A DNA stretch of 6,902 nucleotides from Candidatus Zipacnadia bacterium (GCA_029821215.1 JALGTV010000066.1:1-6902); one strand, 5' to 3'. Numbered from the stretch's first letter, positions 1-5,702 are shown. Numbers and translations: made by a program. Notes: generated by a model not told the origin, from the sequence alone.

Positions 1-1091
1 CGACCCATTGGTATCGCCCAGGGCGAACCCACTAATTGCCCTTGGGCATCAGTACGGAAAGCAGCTTCGGCATAAAGTGGTCTGGTGTATCCTGCTCCCA
101 GTGGGATACCTTCGGCCTGTACTGCTTGGATAAACTCCTCTCGTGGCAGGCCACCAAATTGGGTAGCATCATAGCGCATGATGTATAGGTGATAGCCGTG
201 GCGCGTAACCCGCTCATCGCAGCGCTGCGGCTCAATACCTTCCACGTCTTGCAGCCTTTCATCAAGATAGTAGGCATTGGTATTGCGCAGGTCTTGCTGC
301 TCATCCAGGCGCTTTAGCTGGCAACGCAGGATGGCGGCTTGCCACTCGGTCATCCGATAATTGCCGCCGAGGATATCGTGTTGATACCAGGCGCCGTCCT
401 GCACCCGACCGCAGTTATGTAGCGACCAAGCGGCTTGATAGATGCTTTCATCATTCGTCAGGATGATACCGCCCTCTCCGGCATTCAAGTTTTTGCTGGC
501 CTGGAAGGAGATGGCTCCGACGTCGCCGATAGCCCCTACCCGCTGCCCTTTCCATTCTGCACCCCAGGCGTGACAAGCGTCCTCGATCAGCTTCAGACCG
601 TGGCGGCGGGCGATAGGCAGAATTCTATCGAAATCTATAGGGCAACCGCCCAAATGCACCCCGATTATCGCCTTGGTTTTAGGGGTAATCGCTGCCTCTA
701 TTGCGTCCGGAGATATACAGTAGGTATCAGGTTCAATATCCACGAACACCGGGATAGCATTGACTAATACACAAGCACTGGCCGTCGCAACGAAGGTATA
801 CGGGGGAACAATCACTTCGTCTCCACAGCCGATGCCGCAAGCCATCAAGGCCACTTGAATTGCTACTGTTCCATTGGTTACAGCCACTCCAAAGCGCGCT
901 TGCTGATAGTCGGCGAACTCCTGAATGAAGGCTTCCTTTTGCTCTCCGAACCACCAGTTGCCACTGCGCACCAAGTTAGTGAGGGCCTGGACCTCAGTTT
1001 CATCAAAAATCGGCCAGGGAGGCCACGGCCGGTCGGGTGAACGCACTGGTAATCCGCCATTTATCGCAAGGGCTGAGTCAGTCAGAGTCAT
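1..1091 (-). CDS. DegT/DnrJ/EryC1/StrS-family PLP-dependent aminotransferase (3' end beyond window)
   Basis: This is the first 363 residues of an open frame that runs off the left edge; family members are usually about 370-450 residues, so only the C-terminus is missing. The family transfers an amino group, usually from Glu or Gln, to a keto-sugar or keto-cyclitol in the cytoplasm. Visible motifs are VTNGT at 71-75, PPYTF at 96-100, EDACHAWGAEW at 170-180 (D171 should contact the PLP pyridine nitrogen), SFQASKNLNAGEGG at 195-208 with K200 as the expected Schiff-base lysine, and NYRMTEWQAA at 244-253. The N-terminus (LAINGG at 8-13, then a PWPPWP segment and GNWW at 44-47) resembles the AHBA synthase/StsC (scyllo-inosose aminotransferase) branch more than typical UDP-sugar enzymes. 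The ATG at 1091 is chosen because AGGAGG lies 9 nt upstream. No promoter of its own is visible; tRNA-Val ends 45 nt before the start codon. The substrate is unknown. Confidence 0.93.
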   Translation of the reverse strand, partial: MTLTDSALAINGGLPVRSPDRPWPPWPIFDETEVQALTNLVRSGNWWFGEQKEAFIQEFADYQQARFGVAVTNGTVAIQVALMACGIGCGDEVIVPPYTFVATASACVLVNAIPVFVDIEPDTYCISPDAIEAAITPKTKAIIGVHLGGCPIDFDRILPIARRHGLKLIEDACHAWGAEWKGQRVGAIGDVGAISFQASKNLNAGEGGIILTNDESIYQAAWSLHNCGRVQDGAWYQHDILGGNYRMTEWQAAILRCQLKRLDEQQDLRNTNAYYLDERLQDVEGIEPQRCDERVTRHGYHLYIMRYDATQFGGLPREEFIQAVQAEGIPLGAGYTRPLYAEAAFRTDAQGQLVGSPWAIPMG

Positions 1092-1100
1092 GGTGACTTA

Positions 1101-1106
1101 CCTCCT
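1101..1106 (-). promoter_or_regulatory. Ribosome binding site of the DegT aminotransferase gene
   Basis: A consensus AGGAGG lies 9 nt before the ATG at 1091. It fixes the start codon and sits inside the 45-nt gap after the tRNA CCA end. Confidence 0.85.
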
Positions 1107-1136
1107 CTTATTATTGCTGGGGGGATATAAAATAAG

Positions 1137-1211
1137 TGGTGGGCGCTGGTGGACTTGAACCACCGACCTCTACCGTGTCAAGGTAGCGTTCTCCCTCTGA
1201 ACTAAGCGCCC
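1137..1211 (-). tRNA. tRNA-Val (anticodon GAC), CCA encoded
   Basis: A complete cloverleaf can be drawn. The acceptor stem GGGCGCT (1211-1205) pairs with AGCGCCC (1147-1141). The D arm is GTTC/GAAC with a 7-nt loop containing GG. The anticodon arm CTACC/GGTAG encloses the loop TTGACAC, giving anticodon GAC. The T arm GGTGG/CCACC encloses TTCAAGT. The discriminator base is A and CCA is encoded (1139-1137). The mature length is 75 nt. It should read the valine codons GUC and GUU. The gene has its own promoter immediately upstream and no visible terminator before the aminotransferase gene. Confidence 0.98.
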
Positions 1212-1222
1212 ACTAATCTGCC

Positions 1223-1251
1223 ATTATAGCAAAAGTCGTAGGCAGTGTAAA
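1223..1251 (-). promoter_or_regulatory. Sigma-70-type promoter of tRNA-Val
   Basis: The -35 box is TTTACA (1251-1246), the spacer is exactly 17 nt, and the -10 box is a perfect TATAAT (1228-1223) preceded by TGC, making it an extended -10. The predicted transcription start near 1216 is about 5 nt before the mature tRNA 5' end. With no terminator after the tRNA, this promoter probably also feeds the aminotransferase gene. Confidence 0.8.
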
Positions 1252-1313
1252 GTCGGCTGTCTACCAGATGGCTGCTGATAGCGACCGCATGATGTTGGCG
1301 AAGAGGGAGGAGC

Positions 1314-1349
1314 AAAAAGAAACGGGAACTTGGGCAACCAAGTCCCCGT
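1314..1349 (-). terminator. Intrinsic terminator of the SLH-porin gene
   Basis: On the minus strand, ACGGGGACTTGG (1349-1338) pairs with CCAAGTTCCCGT (1333-1322) around a TTGC tetraloop. The 12-bp stem has one G-U wobble and is followed at once by a TTCTTTTT tract (1321-1314). It starts 22 nt after the SLH-porin stop codon and isolates that gene from the tRNA promoter downstream. Confidence 0.92.
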
Positions 1350-1371
1350 ATTGGTCAACTATGGACCACAG

Positions 1372-3072
1372 TTAGAAGCCGATGGTCAGACCAGCCGCAA
1401 GGAGTTGAACATCGTCCCACGAGCTTAGGGACAGAGTATCATTCAGTTCCTGACGGGCATAGGTCACGTTTACGTTCACGCCATCGGCCACCTGCTTGGT
1501 CATCTGGACACCCCACAGGGTATCGTAGGGCGCGTCACTGTAGCCAGATGAGCCGTACTGGGTGTGGTTCCACCAGCTGCTATTGCTGCTGACGTCATAA
1601 TAGACAACCTGGAATGGGGTGGAGCCGATACTGAAATCAAGCTGTCCACCTATGACTTCCAGGTTAGCCATCGCCAGCGGGTTGCGCAACCAGCGCTCCC
1701 ACGGGATCCAGACCAGTGCGCCATCGTCGCCATAGGCCTCCCAATAGGGATTGGCTGACGAGAAGAAGGGGTCAAACTCGGCATCTAAGTCGGAGAAGTA
1801 TCCCCGTAGTGCCCAGTTCGGTGCCTTCCAAACGTCTACCATGGCCATATAGCCGGCTGGATCATTGTGCCCGAAGCTGCTAATACCGCCAGCATCCTCG
1901 GTCAGCCGAGCATACTCAAGGAGCAGCTCGCGGCCGCCCCAGAACTCAGCCCACAGATCAGCACTCCAGCCTTCCTCCTTGGCCCAGCCATCAGCCAGCC
2001 AGTTAGCACCAATGCCCCAATAAGGAGCATTGTATTCCCAGCGGGCTGACAGATAGCCATCGTCAGCTCCATAGGAACTGGCCATGCTGGTGGTGTCGAA
2101 AGTATAGCTGGAACCACCAGCGAAGAACTCCCAGTCTACGTTAGTTCCCCATACGCCGGAGAACTGACCACGGACGCCCTGTTGTGAGAAGCGCTCGTTG
2201 TTAACCAGAAGGCCGCAGCCATAGTTCTGGAACTGGCGACCTACAGTCCAATTACCCTCGATTAGTCCGGTGGTATTGAACTGGAGAATGGCCTCGTCCA
2301 GCCATACAGTCTCGGCCGAGCGGCCGTCAACGCAAGGGACGGACGGATTCGTCCAGTTGATCCACGTTGTCCGCCACGGATCACAGGCGTCACGCACCTT
2401 AAGGGTGATCTTCCCTGACAGATCGTCAGTTATGTCACCCTCAATGCCGATCTTGGCCGTCAGGTTGTCGAACTCCTTATCGGCGTTGAGCTTCTTGTAT
2501 ACCTGACTGCCATCGGTGCTGCTGGCCAGACCGATACGATAGTCAATCCAGCCAGTGACCTCCGGTCCTTTCTCCTGCTCCAGAGCAGTGACCCGATCAC
2601 CGAGGTCGTAGACATCATCCTGCAGGTAATCTACATCATCCCGCAGGTCAGCAAGCTCATCGCTGAATTCAGCGGTGAGGTCTTCCACGATGCTGCGAAC
2701 CTCATCGTAGTCAACTTCTCCAGGCGGGCCTTGCGCACCGGCAGGACCAGCCGGGCCAGCAGGACCAGCCGGACCAGCCGGACCAGCCGGGCCAGCAGGA
2801 CCAGCCGGGCCAGCAGGACCAGCCACTCCTCCTTCTACTTGGATGGCGTCCAGAAGGCGGCTAACAGCCATGGCGAACTCATAGCGCGTCATGGCGCGAT
2901 TGCCGCGGAAGGTGCCATCCGGATAGCCGATGATTACCCCCATATCCACCAGGCGCTGTACTGCGTCATAGGCCCAGTGATCAAAGGGGACAGTCTCGGC
3001 AGGAGTGGCCTGAGCGTAGGCCGGAACCGCAATGGCTACAACAAGGCACAGAGCTACTATGTACTTAGTCAT
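1372..3072 (-). CDS. SLH-domain outer-membrane porin / S-layer-like protein with collagen-like tract
   Basis: A 566-residue envelope protein. Residues 1-20 are a signal peptide with predicted cleavage at AYA|Q. Residues 27-79 form one SLH domain (HWAYDAVQRLVDMGVIIGYPDGTFRG, then MTRYEFAMAVSRLL, described here in two parts), the type that binds pyruvylated or otherwise modified cell-wall polymer. Residues 85-117 are eleven Gly-X-Y triplets, nine of them GPA. Residues 120-167 are an acidic coiled coil with heptad-like Leu/Val spacing. From about 172 to 566 the sequence is rich in alternating aromatic and polar strands and ends in LTIGF; a terminal Phe is the usual beta-barrel assembly signal. 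This order matches SlpA/OmpM-like proteins that tie the outer membrane to peptidoglycan. Neither SLH copy number nor pore function can be tested here. It is monocistronic between a strong promoter and a strong terminator, suggesting an abundant protein. The start ATG has GAGGG 9 nt upstream. Confidence 0.92.
   Translation of the reverse strand: MTKYIVALCLVVAIAVPAYAQATPAETVPFDHWAYDAVQRLVDMGVIIGYPDGTFRGNRAMTRYEFAMAVSRLLDAIQVEGGVAGPAGPAGPAGPAGPAGPAGPAGPAGPAGAQGPPGEVDYDEVRSIVEDLTAEFSDELADLRDDVDYLQDDVYDLGDRVTALEQEKGPEVTGWIDYRIGLASSTDGSQVYKKLNADKEFDNLTAKIGIEGDITDDLSGKITLKVRDACDPWRTTWINWTNPSVPCVDGRSAETVWLDEAILQFNTTGLIEGNWTVGRQFQNYGCGLLVNNERFSQQGVRGQFSGVWGTNVDWEFFAGGSSYTFDTTSMASSYGADDGYLSARWEYNAPYWGIGANWLADGWAKEEGWSADLWAEFWGGRELLLEYARLTEDAGGISSFGHNDPAGYMAMVDVWKAPNWALRGYFSDLDAEFDPFFSSANPYWEAYGDDGALVWIPWERWLRNPLAMANLEVIGGQLDFSIGSTPFQVVYYDVSSNSSWWNHTQYGSSGYSDAPYDTLWGVQMTKQVADGVNVNVTYARQELNDTLSLSSWDDVQLLAAGLTIGF
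2722..2820 (-). repeat. Collagen-like (GPA)9-GAQ-GPP coding repeat
   Basis: Ninety-nine bases of imperfect 9-bp tandem repeats encode eleven uninterrupted Gly-X-Y triplets (protein residues 85-117). Units differ mainly at third positions (GGT/GGC for Gly, CCT/CCG for Pro; Ala is almost always GCT). This suggests growth by slippage followed by drift, and copy number may vary between strains. The antisense reading yields a long Arg-Thr-Ser repeat frame that I regard as a shadow. Confidence 0.95.
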
Positions 3073-3081
3073 GTTATGTAG

Positions 3082-3086
3082 CCCTC
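3082..3086 (-). promoter_or_regulatory. Ribosome binding site of the SLH-porin gene
   Basis: GAGGG lies 9 nt before the ATG at 3072. It is weaker than the AAGGAGG found further upstream in the same leader, which belongs to no long reading frame. Confidence 0.7.
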
Positions 3087-3104
3087 ATGTAGTGGGTCTC
3101 TGAG

Positions 3105-3133
3105 GAAGCAACCATTATCCATCAAGTTGCTTC
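3105..3133 (-). promoter_or_regulatory. Leader stem-loop just upstream of the SLH-porin RBS
   Basis: GAAGCAAC (3133-3126) and GTTGCTTC (3112-3105) form a perfect 8-bp inverted repeat around a 13-nt loop. It ends 18 nt before the GAGGG ribosome binding site. There is no U tract, so it is not an intrinsic terminator. It may shape ribosome access or message stability; the function is not established. Confidence 0.55.
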
Positions 3134-3245
3134 ACCGTCGCGAATCGAGCTTTAGCGTTGGGCTCTCCAGAGAGTGTCCTTTGTTTCCTCATCCGGATGT
3201 ACCCATTGGTGCCAGTGATTCGCTGGGTTCTCAATCGCCGACCCT

Positions 3246-3260
3246 CTACCGCCCTGGCAC
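3246..3260 (-). other. Possible four-codon upstream ORF with a consensus Shine-Dalgarno
   Basis: AAGGAGG (3274-3268), the best ribosome-binding sequence in the window, precedes a GTG by 7 nt. The frame reads GTG CCA GGG CGG TAG (Met-Pro-Gly-Arg-stop). The site lies in a stem closed by CTGGC/GCCAG (3284-3280 with 3258-3254), with an inner GAGG/CCTC pairing that could hide the Shine-Dalgarno. Whether it is translated is unknown. Confidence 0.35.
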
Positions 3261-3317
3261 GAGGTACCCTCCTTTCTTGGCCAGAATCGGACGGCAGTGC
3301 GATTAAGTGCTCATCAA

Positions 3318-3341
3318 TACCGGGGACCTGCGGCCCCCGTA
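3318..3341 (-). other. GC-rich hairpin at the 5' end of the SLH-porin transcript
   Basis: On the minus strand TACGGGG (3341-3335) pairs with CCCC-G-GTA (3325-3318, one bulged base), and the stem continues after a mismatch with a CC/GG pair around a 3-nt loop. It begins about 6 nt after the predicted transcription start. Hairpins in this position commonly protect mRNAs for abundant outer-membrane proteins from 5'-end-dependent decay; that role here is inferred. Confidence 0.5.
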
Positions 3342-3353
3342 CAATCACTATAG

Positions 3354-3382
3354 ACTATAGCATATTCGTTATCGGCTGTCAA
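3354..3382 (-). promoter_or_regulatory. Near-consensus sigma-70-type promoter of the SLH-porin gene
   Basis: The -35 box is a perfect TTGACA (3382-3377), the spacer is exactly 17 nt, and the -10 box is TATAGT (3359-3354), preceded by TGC as in the tRNA-Val promoter. The predicted start is near 3347. The -35 box is inside an inverted repeat (3375-3401) that could be an operator. The strength fits an abundant envelope protein. Confidence 0.85.
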
Positions 3383-3401
3383 GTACAAATACTTTGACAG
3401 C
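3375..3401 (-). promoter_or_regulatory. Inverted repeat covering the SLH-porin -35 box (candidate operator)
   Basis: GCTGTCAAGTA (3375-3385) and TACTTTGACAGC (3390-3401) are inverted copies separated by 4 nt, perfect except for one extra A. Each arm contains a TTGACA, one of them the -35 box. As RNA it would form a hairpin about 35 nt after the stop codon of the upstream zinc-finger gene, but with no U tract. A repressor-binding dyad or a transcript-end stem are both possible. Confidence 0.5.
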
Positions 3402-3435
3402 GCAACCATTGAATAGTCTTGGTAATTGCGGCCAG

Positions 3436-3651
3436 TTACTCAGGTGTATCGTCGTCGGCATCTTCGCTGCTGTCGTCCTCTTCCTCTACCCATACTCTAC
3501 CCGTGCCCCCACAGTATGAACAGCGCACCGTGCCCCACTGGCGGACGCTGCGCCCCGCCGCAGATAGGCACTCCCGGCAACTGCGACCACCACTAACTGT
3601 ACATACTCCCTGCCCCCGACAGTGCTCGCATTCTACTAATTTGGCTCCCAT
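3436..3651 (-). CDS. Small CxxC zinc-finger protein with acidic tail (DnaJ zinc-domain-like motifs)
   Basis: About 71 residues, family not recognised. It carries three CxxC pairs: CEHCRGQG at 8-15 and CSYCGGTG at 44-51, both matching the CxxCxGxG motif of the DnaJ/Hsp40 central zinc domain, and a degenerate pair CREC at 25-28 with an extra C17. The C-terminal 16 residues are almost all Asp, Glu and Ser. No J-domain, signal peptide or membrane segment is present, so it is probably a cytoplasmic zinc-binding protein acting on other proteins or RNA; this is inference. The start is uncertain: adjacent ATGs at 3654 and 3651 lie 5 and 8 nt after GGAAGG (3665-3660), and I prefer 3651. A longer frame from a TTG at 3687 would swallow that ribosome binding site. 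The start lies 71 nt after the stop of the triple-repeat gene, with no clear terminator between them, so the two may be cotranscribed. Confidence 0.65.
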   Translation of the reverse strand: MGAKLVECEHCRGQGVCTVSGGRSCRECLSAAGRSVRQWGTVRCSYCGGTGRVWVEEEDDSSEDADDDTPE

Positions 3652-3659
3652 CATTGTCA

Positions 3660-3665
3660 CCTTCC
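3660..3665 (-). promoter_or_regulatory. Ribosome binding site of the small zinc-finger gene
   Basis: GGAAGG within AGGAAGGTGA, close to AGGAGGTGA, lies 8 nt before the ATG at 3651 and 5 nt before the ATG at 3654. It supports a start here rather than at the TTG at 3687. Confidence 0.6.
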
Positions 3666-3722
3666 TGTCAGATGAACAATATATCAATCACCCGGGCCAG
3701 CCGCTGCCGGCTGTACTTGAGA

Positions 3723-5684
3723 TTACTTGTTTAACTGCTGCCACCAGGGTATATCCTCTGGGAATAGGGTATTGGTGTTGGTAAGGACCGGCTGCCGCCA
3801 GCAGGCCAGAGCTTGGTGAGGAATCCCAAGAGCGCCAGTCGGCGATGGCTCAAAAGGCGGGGCCAGCAGGGAAACCGGATACATTATCGCTGTATGTTCA
3901 AATTCAGCCAACACTGCCCGCGCCTGCTTCACCTGCTCAGCTACGATTCGGGTAGACTCGCCCGATCCACTTACGGTAATGTTCTGGAGCATCATTCGCA
4001 ACGCCTGCATCGCCAGAGTAGCTGAGGATACAGGCCCCGCCGCCAGCAGATAACCAGCCTGCCAGCGGAAGCTGCCCTGGTATGGGGGTTCATCAGCGGT
4101 GGTTACGCAGTAGGTATGCAGCCGCCGACCTGGGTCGCTATTGGAAGACACCTGCACCACGGCGCTCGTTACGTTATCCGTGCCAACCAGGCCTATATCG
4201 GCATCACCGGAAGCGCTATGATGGACAATAATATCTTGGCTACTTGCGTCACGGCCAGATAACAAGTAGGAAGTCACGAACGCAACCGGTGAGGTACGCG
4301 CCAGGATGGTAAGCGGTGTCTCGCCCGGGCGATCCCGATATTGTTCACCCTCCTGGCGGCCCAGAGCACGCAATAGGGGAGTTAGCTCGCGAAAAAAAGG
4401 AGTATAAGGCTGTTTCCAGGCAATGTGCAGAGCCGGCGGCCCCTCATATTCAGCCTCCAGATCAATCACAGCATGCCCGTTGTAATCTTTGACCGCCCCC
4501 CGAACCTGCCAGCCGGGGGGAAGTTGGCCGGTTAACATCCCGTGCTCTGACGACCATGCTATTAGCTCTGAGGATTGGGCTGGGTGGGCGGCATACTGAC
4601 ACCGCTGCACACAAACAGTAGATAGCAAGGCCGCCAGCTCCGGCATTATTTCATCAAACTTGTCCCTGCTTGCATAGGCTACCGTCAGCAGGGCAATTGG
4701 CCTCTGGACATAGACAGCCACAGCGGCCATAACGGATTGTTCGCTGAAAGTTAACTCTCCCGTAGCCAGGTAGACACCAGTGGCGTCCTCCTGTTCTATG
4801 CAATGGGCTTGCTCACCGAAATTAGTTGAAAACAGTTGTTGCCAGGCTTCCAGGACACGCTCAGCGATGGGCAAGGGGTCACTATCTAATTGGCTTTGGT
4901 CCAATTGGGTGACTATCGGCCAGATAAAAATCCCCGCATCCCCGCCGGTAGCATCAGCATGGAAAATACCGTCCTCAATGCTGGCCTGCCAGCCGCTGGG
5001 CAATGTCATCGTCAGTGAAGAAGCCTGATAGAACCGAGGCTCGCTGGGTGGGGGAGAGGGAGCAGCACTTGAGGGCGGCGGCTCAGCAGGGAGCGGTGAT
5101 GCCGACTCAGCAGGGGGCGGTGATGTCGGCTCGGATATTAAGCTGAGACCGCGGGCCAGTGGCTCAAGGTACTCGCGCACTGCCACCTCCTGACCAGGGT
5201 CATAAAAGGTGCCTAAGAGACAGTACCCAGACTCAACAATGTAAACAACGAAAAGCGAACCGTAGTGCACATTATCGTTGTGAATTATTTCTCCACTGAC
5301 CTCTAAGCCCGCCTGGCCGCTTTCAGTGGTAATGGGATGGGTCTGCTGGCGCCGATAGTACCATCTTTGCTGTAGCAAACGCTCATGTCCGGCGGCTGCC
5401 TTTTCCAGAGTCGGTTCTGGGTCCGGGGTAGTCCATACGGCTAACTCTACCGGCCACCTTTGTGGGTCTGCTGGTAGCAGACGCACACCACTCTGTGCCT
5501 CATCGCCTGCCACGGTCCAGCCGTCAGGAAGCACCAATTGTAGGCCAAGAGCAGGCAGGCTAAGTAGATGAGAAGATGGCAGCCGGCTCTGACTCCAGCT
5601 AATGGCAACGGCCATCAGCAGGCAAGTTATGACTAATATACCCGCCACTATTGGGAGCTGCCTGTGACTTGGCAACTGGTTCAT
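3723..5684 (-). CDS. Exported or membrane-anchored protein with three LPxGW-initiated repeats, function unknown
   Basis: A 653-residue protein counted from the ATG at 5684, preceded by AGGGGGG 11 nt upstream. An upstream in-frame TTG at 5711 would add 9 residues but would place that ribosome site inside the gene. A hydrophobic segment at about 12-28 is a signal anchor or signal peptide; the Cys in it lacks a good lipobox. Three regions follow, each opening with an LPxGW motif: 52-56 (LPDGW), 228-232 (LPSGW) and 388-392 (LPPGW). The first two are about 130-140 residues with similar ends (a hydrophobic strand, then a helix near the end); the third is longer and more divergent. A Pro/Ser/Ala-rich linker at about 186-216 separates repeats one and two. 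The pattern recalls PsbP/DcrB-like (Mog1p/PsbP fold) extracytoplasmic domains, but that is a guess. The protein is probably outside the cytoplasmic membrane. It lies 95 nt downstream of the oxidoreductase and upstream of the small zinc-finger gene. Confidence 0.85.
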   Translation of the reverse strand: MNQLPSHRQLPIVAGILVITCLLMAVAISWSQSRLPSSHLLSLPALGLQLVLPDGWTVAGDEAQSGVRLLPADPQRWPVELAVWTTPDPEPTLEKAAAGHERLLQQRWYYRRQQTHPITTESGQAGLEVSGEIIHNDNVHYGSLFVVYIVESGYCLLGTFYDPGQEVAVREYLEPLARGLSLISEPTSPPPAESASPLPAEPPPSSAAPSPPPSEPRFYQASSLTMTLPSGWQASIEDGIFHADATGGDAGIFIWPIVTQLDQSQLDSDPLPIAERVLEAWQQLFSTNFGEQAHCIEQEDATGVYLATGELTFSEQSVMAAVAVYVQRPIALLTVAYASRDKFDEIMPELAALLSTVCVQRCQYAAHPAQSSELIAWSSEHGMLTGQLPPGWQVRGAVKDYNGHAVIDLEAEYEGPPALHIAWKQPYTPFFRELTPLLRALGRQEGEQYRDRPGETPLTILARTSPVAFVTSYLLSGRDASSQDIIVHHSASGDADIGLVGTDNVTSAVVQVSSNSDPGRRLHTYCVTTADEPPYQGSFRWQAGYLLAAGPVSSATLAMQALRMMLQNITVSGSGESTRIVAEQVKQARAVLAEFEHTAIMYPVSLLAPPFEPSPTGALGIPHQALACWRQPVLTNTNTLFPEDIPWWQQLNK

Positions 5685-5695
5685 ACCTAATTTAT

Positions 5696-5702
5696 CCCCC
5701 CT
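5696..5702 (-). promoter_or_regulatory. Ribosome binding site of the triple-repeat protein gene
   Basis: AGGGGGG lies 11 nt before the ATG at 5684. It decides the start against the upstream TTG at 5711, which has no comparable signal. Confidence 0.55.

Larger units (their letters stand above)
3073..3347 (-). promoter_or_regulatory. Long 5' leader (about 275 nt) of the SLH-porin mRNA
   Basis: The predicted transcription start near 3347 leaves about 275 nt untranslated before the ATG at 3072. The leader holds, in order, a GC-rich hairpin at its extreme 5' end (3341-3318), a hairpin carrying AAGGAGG and a four-codon frame (3284-3246), and an 8-bp stem-loop near the gene's RBS (3133-3105). A 77-codon frame spanning much of it starts at a GTG almost on the transcription start, lacks an RBS and has no recognisable motif, so I do not call it a gene. 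I recognise no known riboswitch class. Confidence 0.6.

Noticed and set aside
32..1060. Several short frames on both strands (for example 32-304 minus, 435-767 plus, 733-954 minus) that might suggest a broken gene.
   Set aside because: The uninterrupted frame from the ATG at 1091 to the window edge contains all the expected DegT-family motifs, so these are other-frame shadows and there is no frameshift.
2731..3081. A 116-codon plus-strand frame with Arg-Thr-Ser/Arg-Ala-Ser repeats.
   Set aside because: It is the antisense of the collagen-like repeat and SLH domain; the repeat pattern is fully explained by the Gly-Pro-Ala coding strand.
3105..3180. A glycine-riboswitch-like ACTCTCTGGAGAG (minus strand, near 3174-3163) followed by GGTGAAGCAA.
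   Set aside because: The other conserved elements of that class (the ACCGAAGG...GCAA core and the CTCAGGCAAAAGGAC end) are absent and the gene is not a glycine-use gene. An Infernal run against the glycine family would settle it.
3115..3348. A 77-codon minus-strand frame covering much of the SLH-porin leader.
   Set aside because: It starts at a GTG about on the predicted transcription start, has no ribosome binding site and shows no domain or composition typical of a protein.
3394..3422. A plus-strand TTGACA (3394-3399) as a divergent promoter.
   Set aside because: No acceptable -10 hexamer occurs 16-18 nt downstream and it would only drive antisense transcription of the zinc-finger gene; the hexamer is explained by the dyad.
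3698..3713. CAGCCG-CTGC-CGGCTG hairpin between the triple-repeat and zinc-finger genes as a terminator.
   Set aside because: The stem is only 6 bp and no T run follows on the minus strand.
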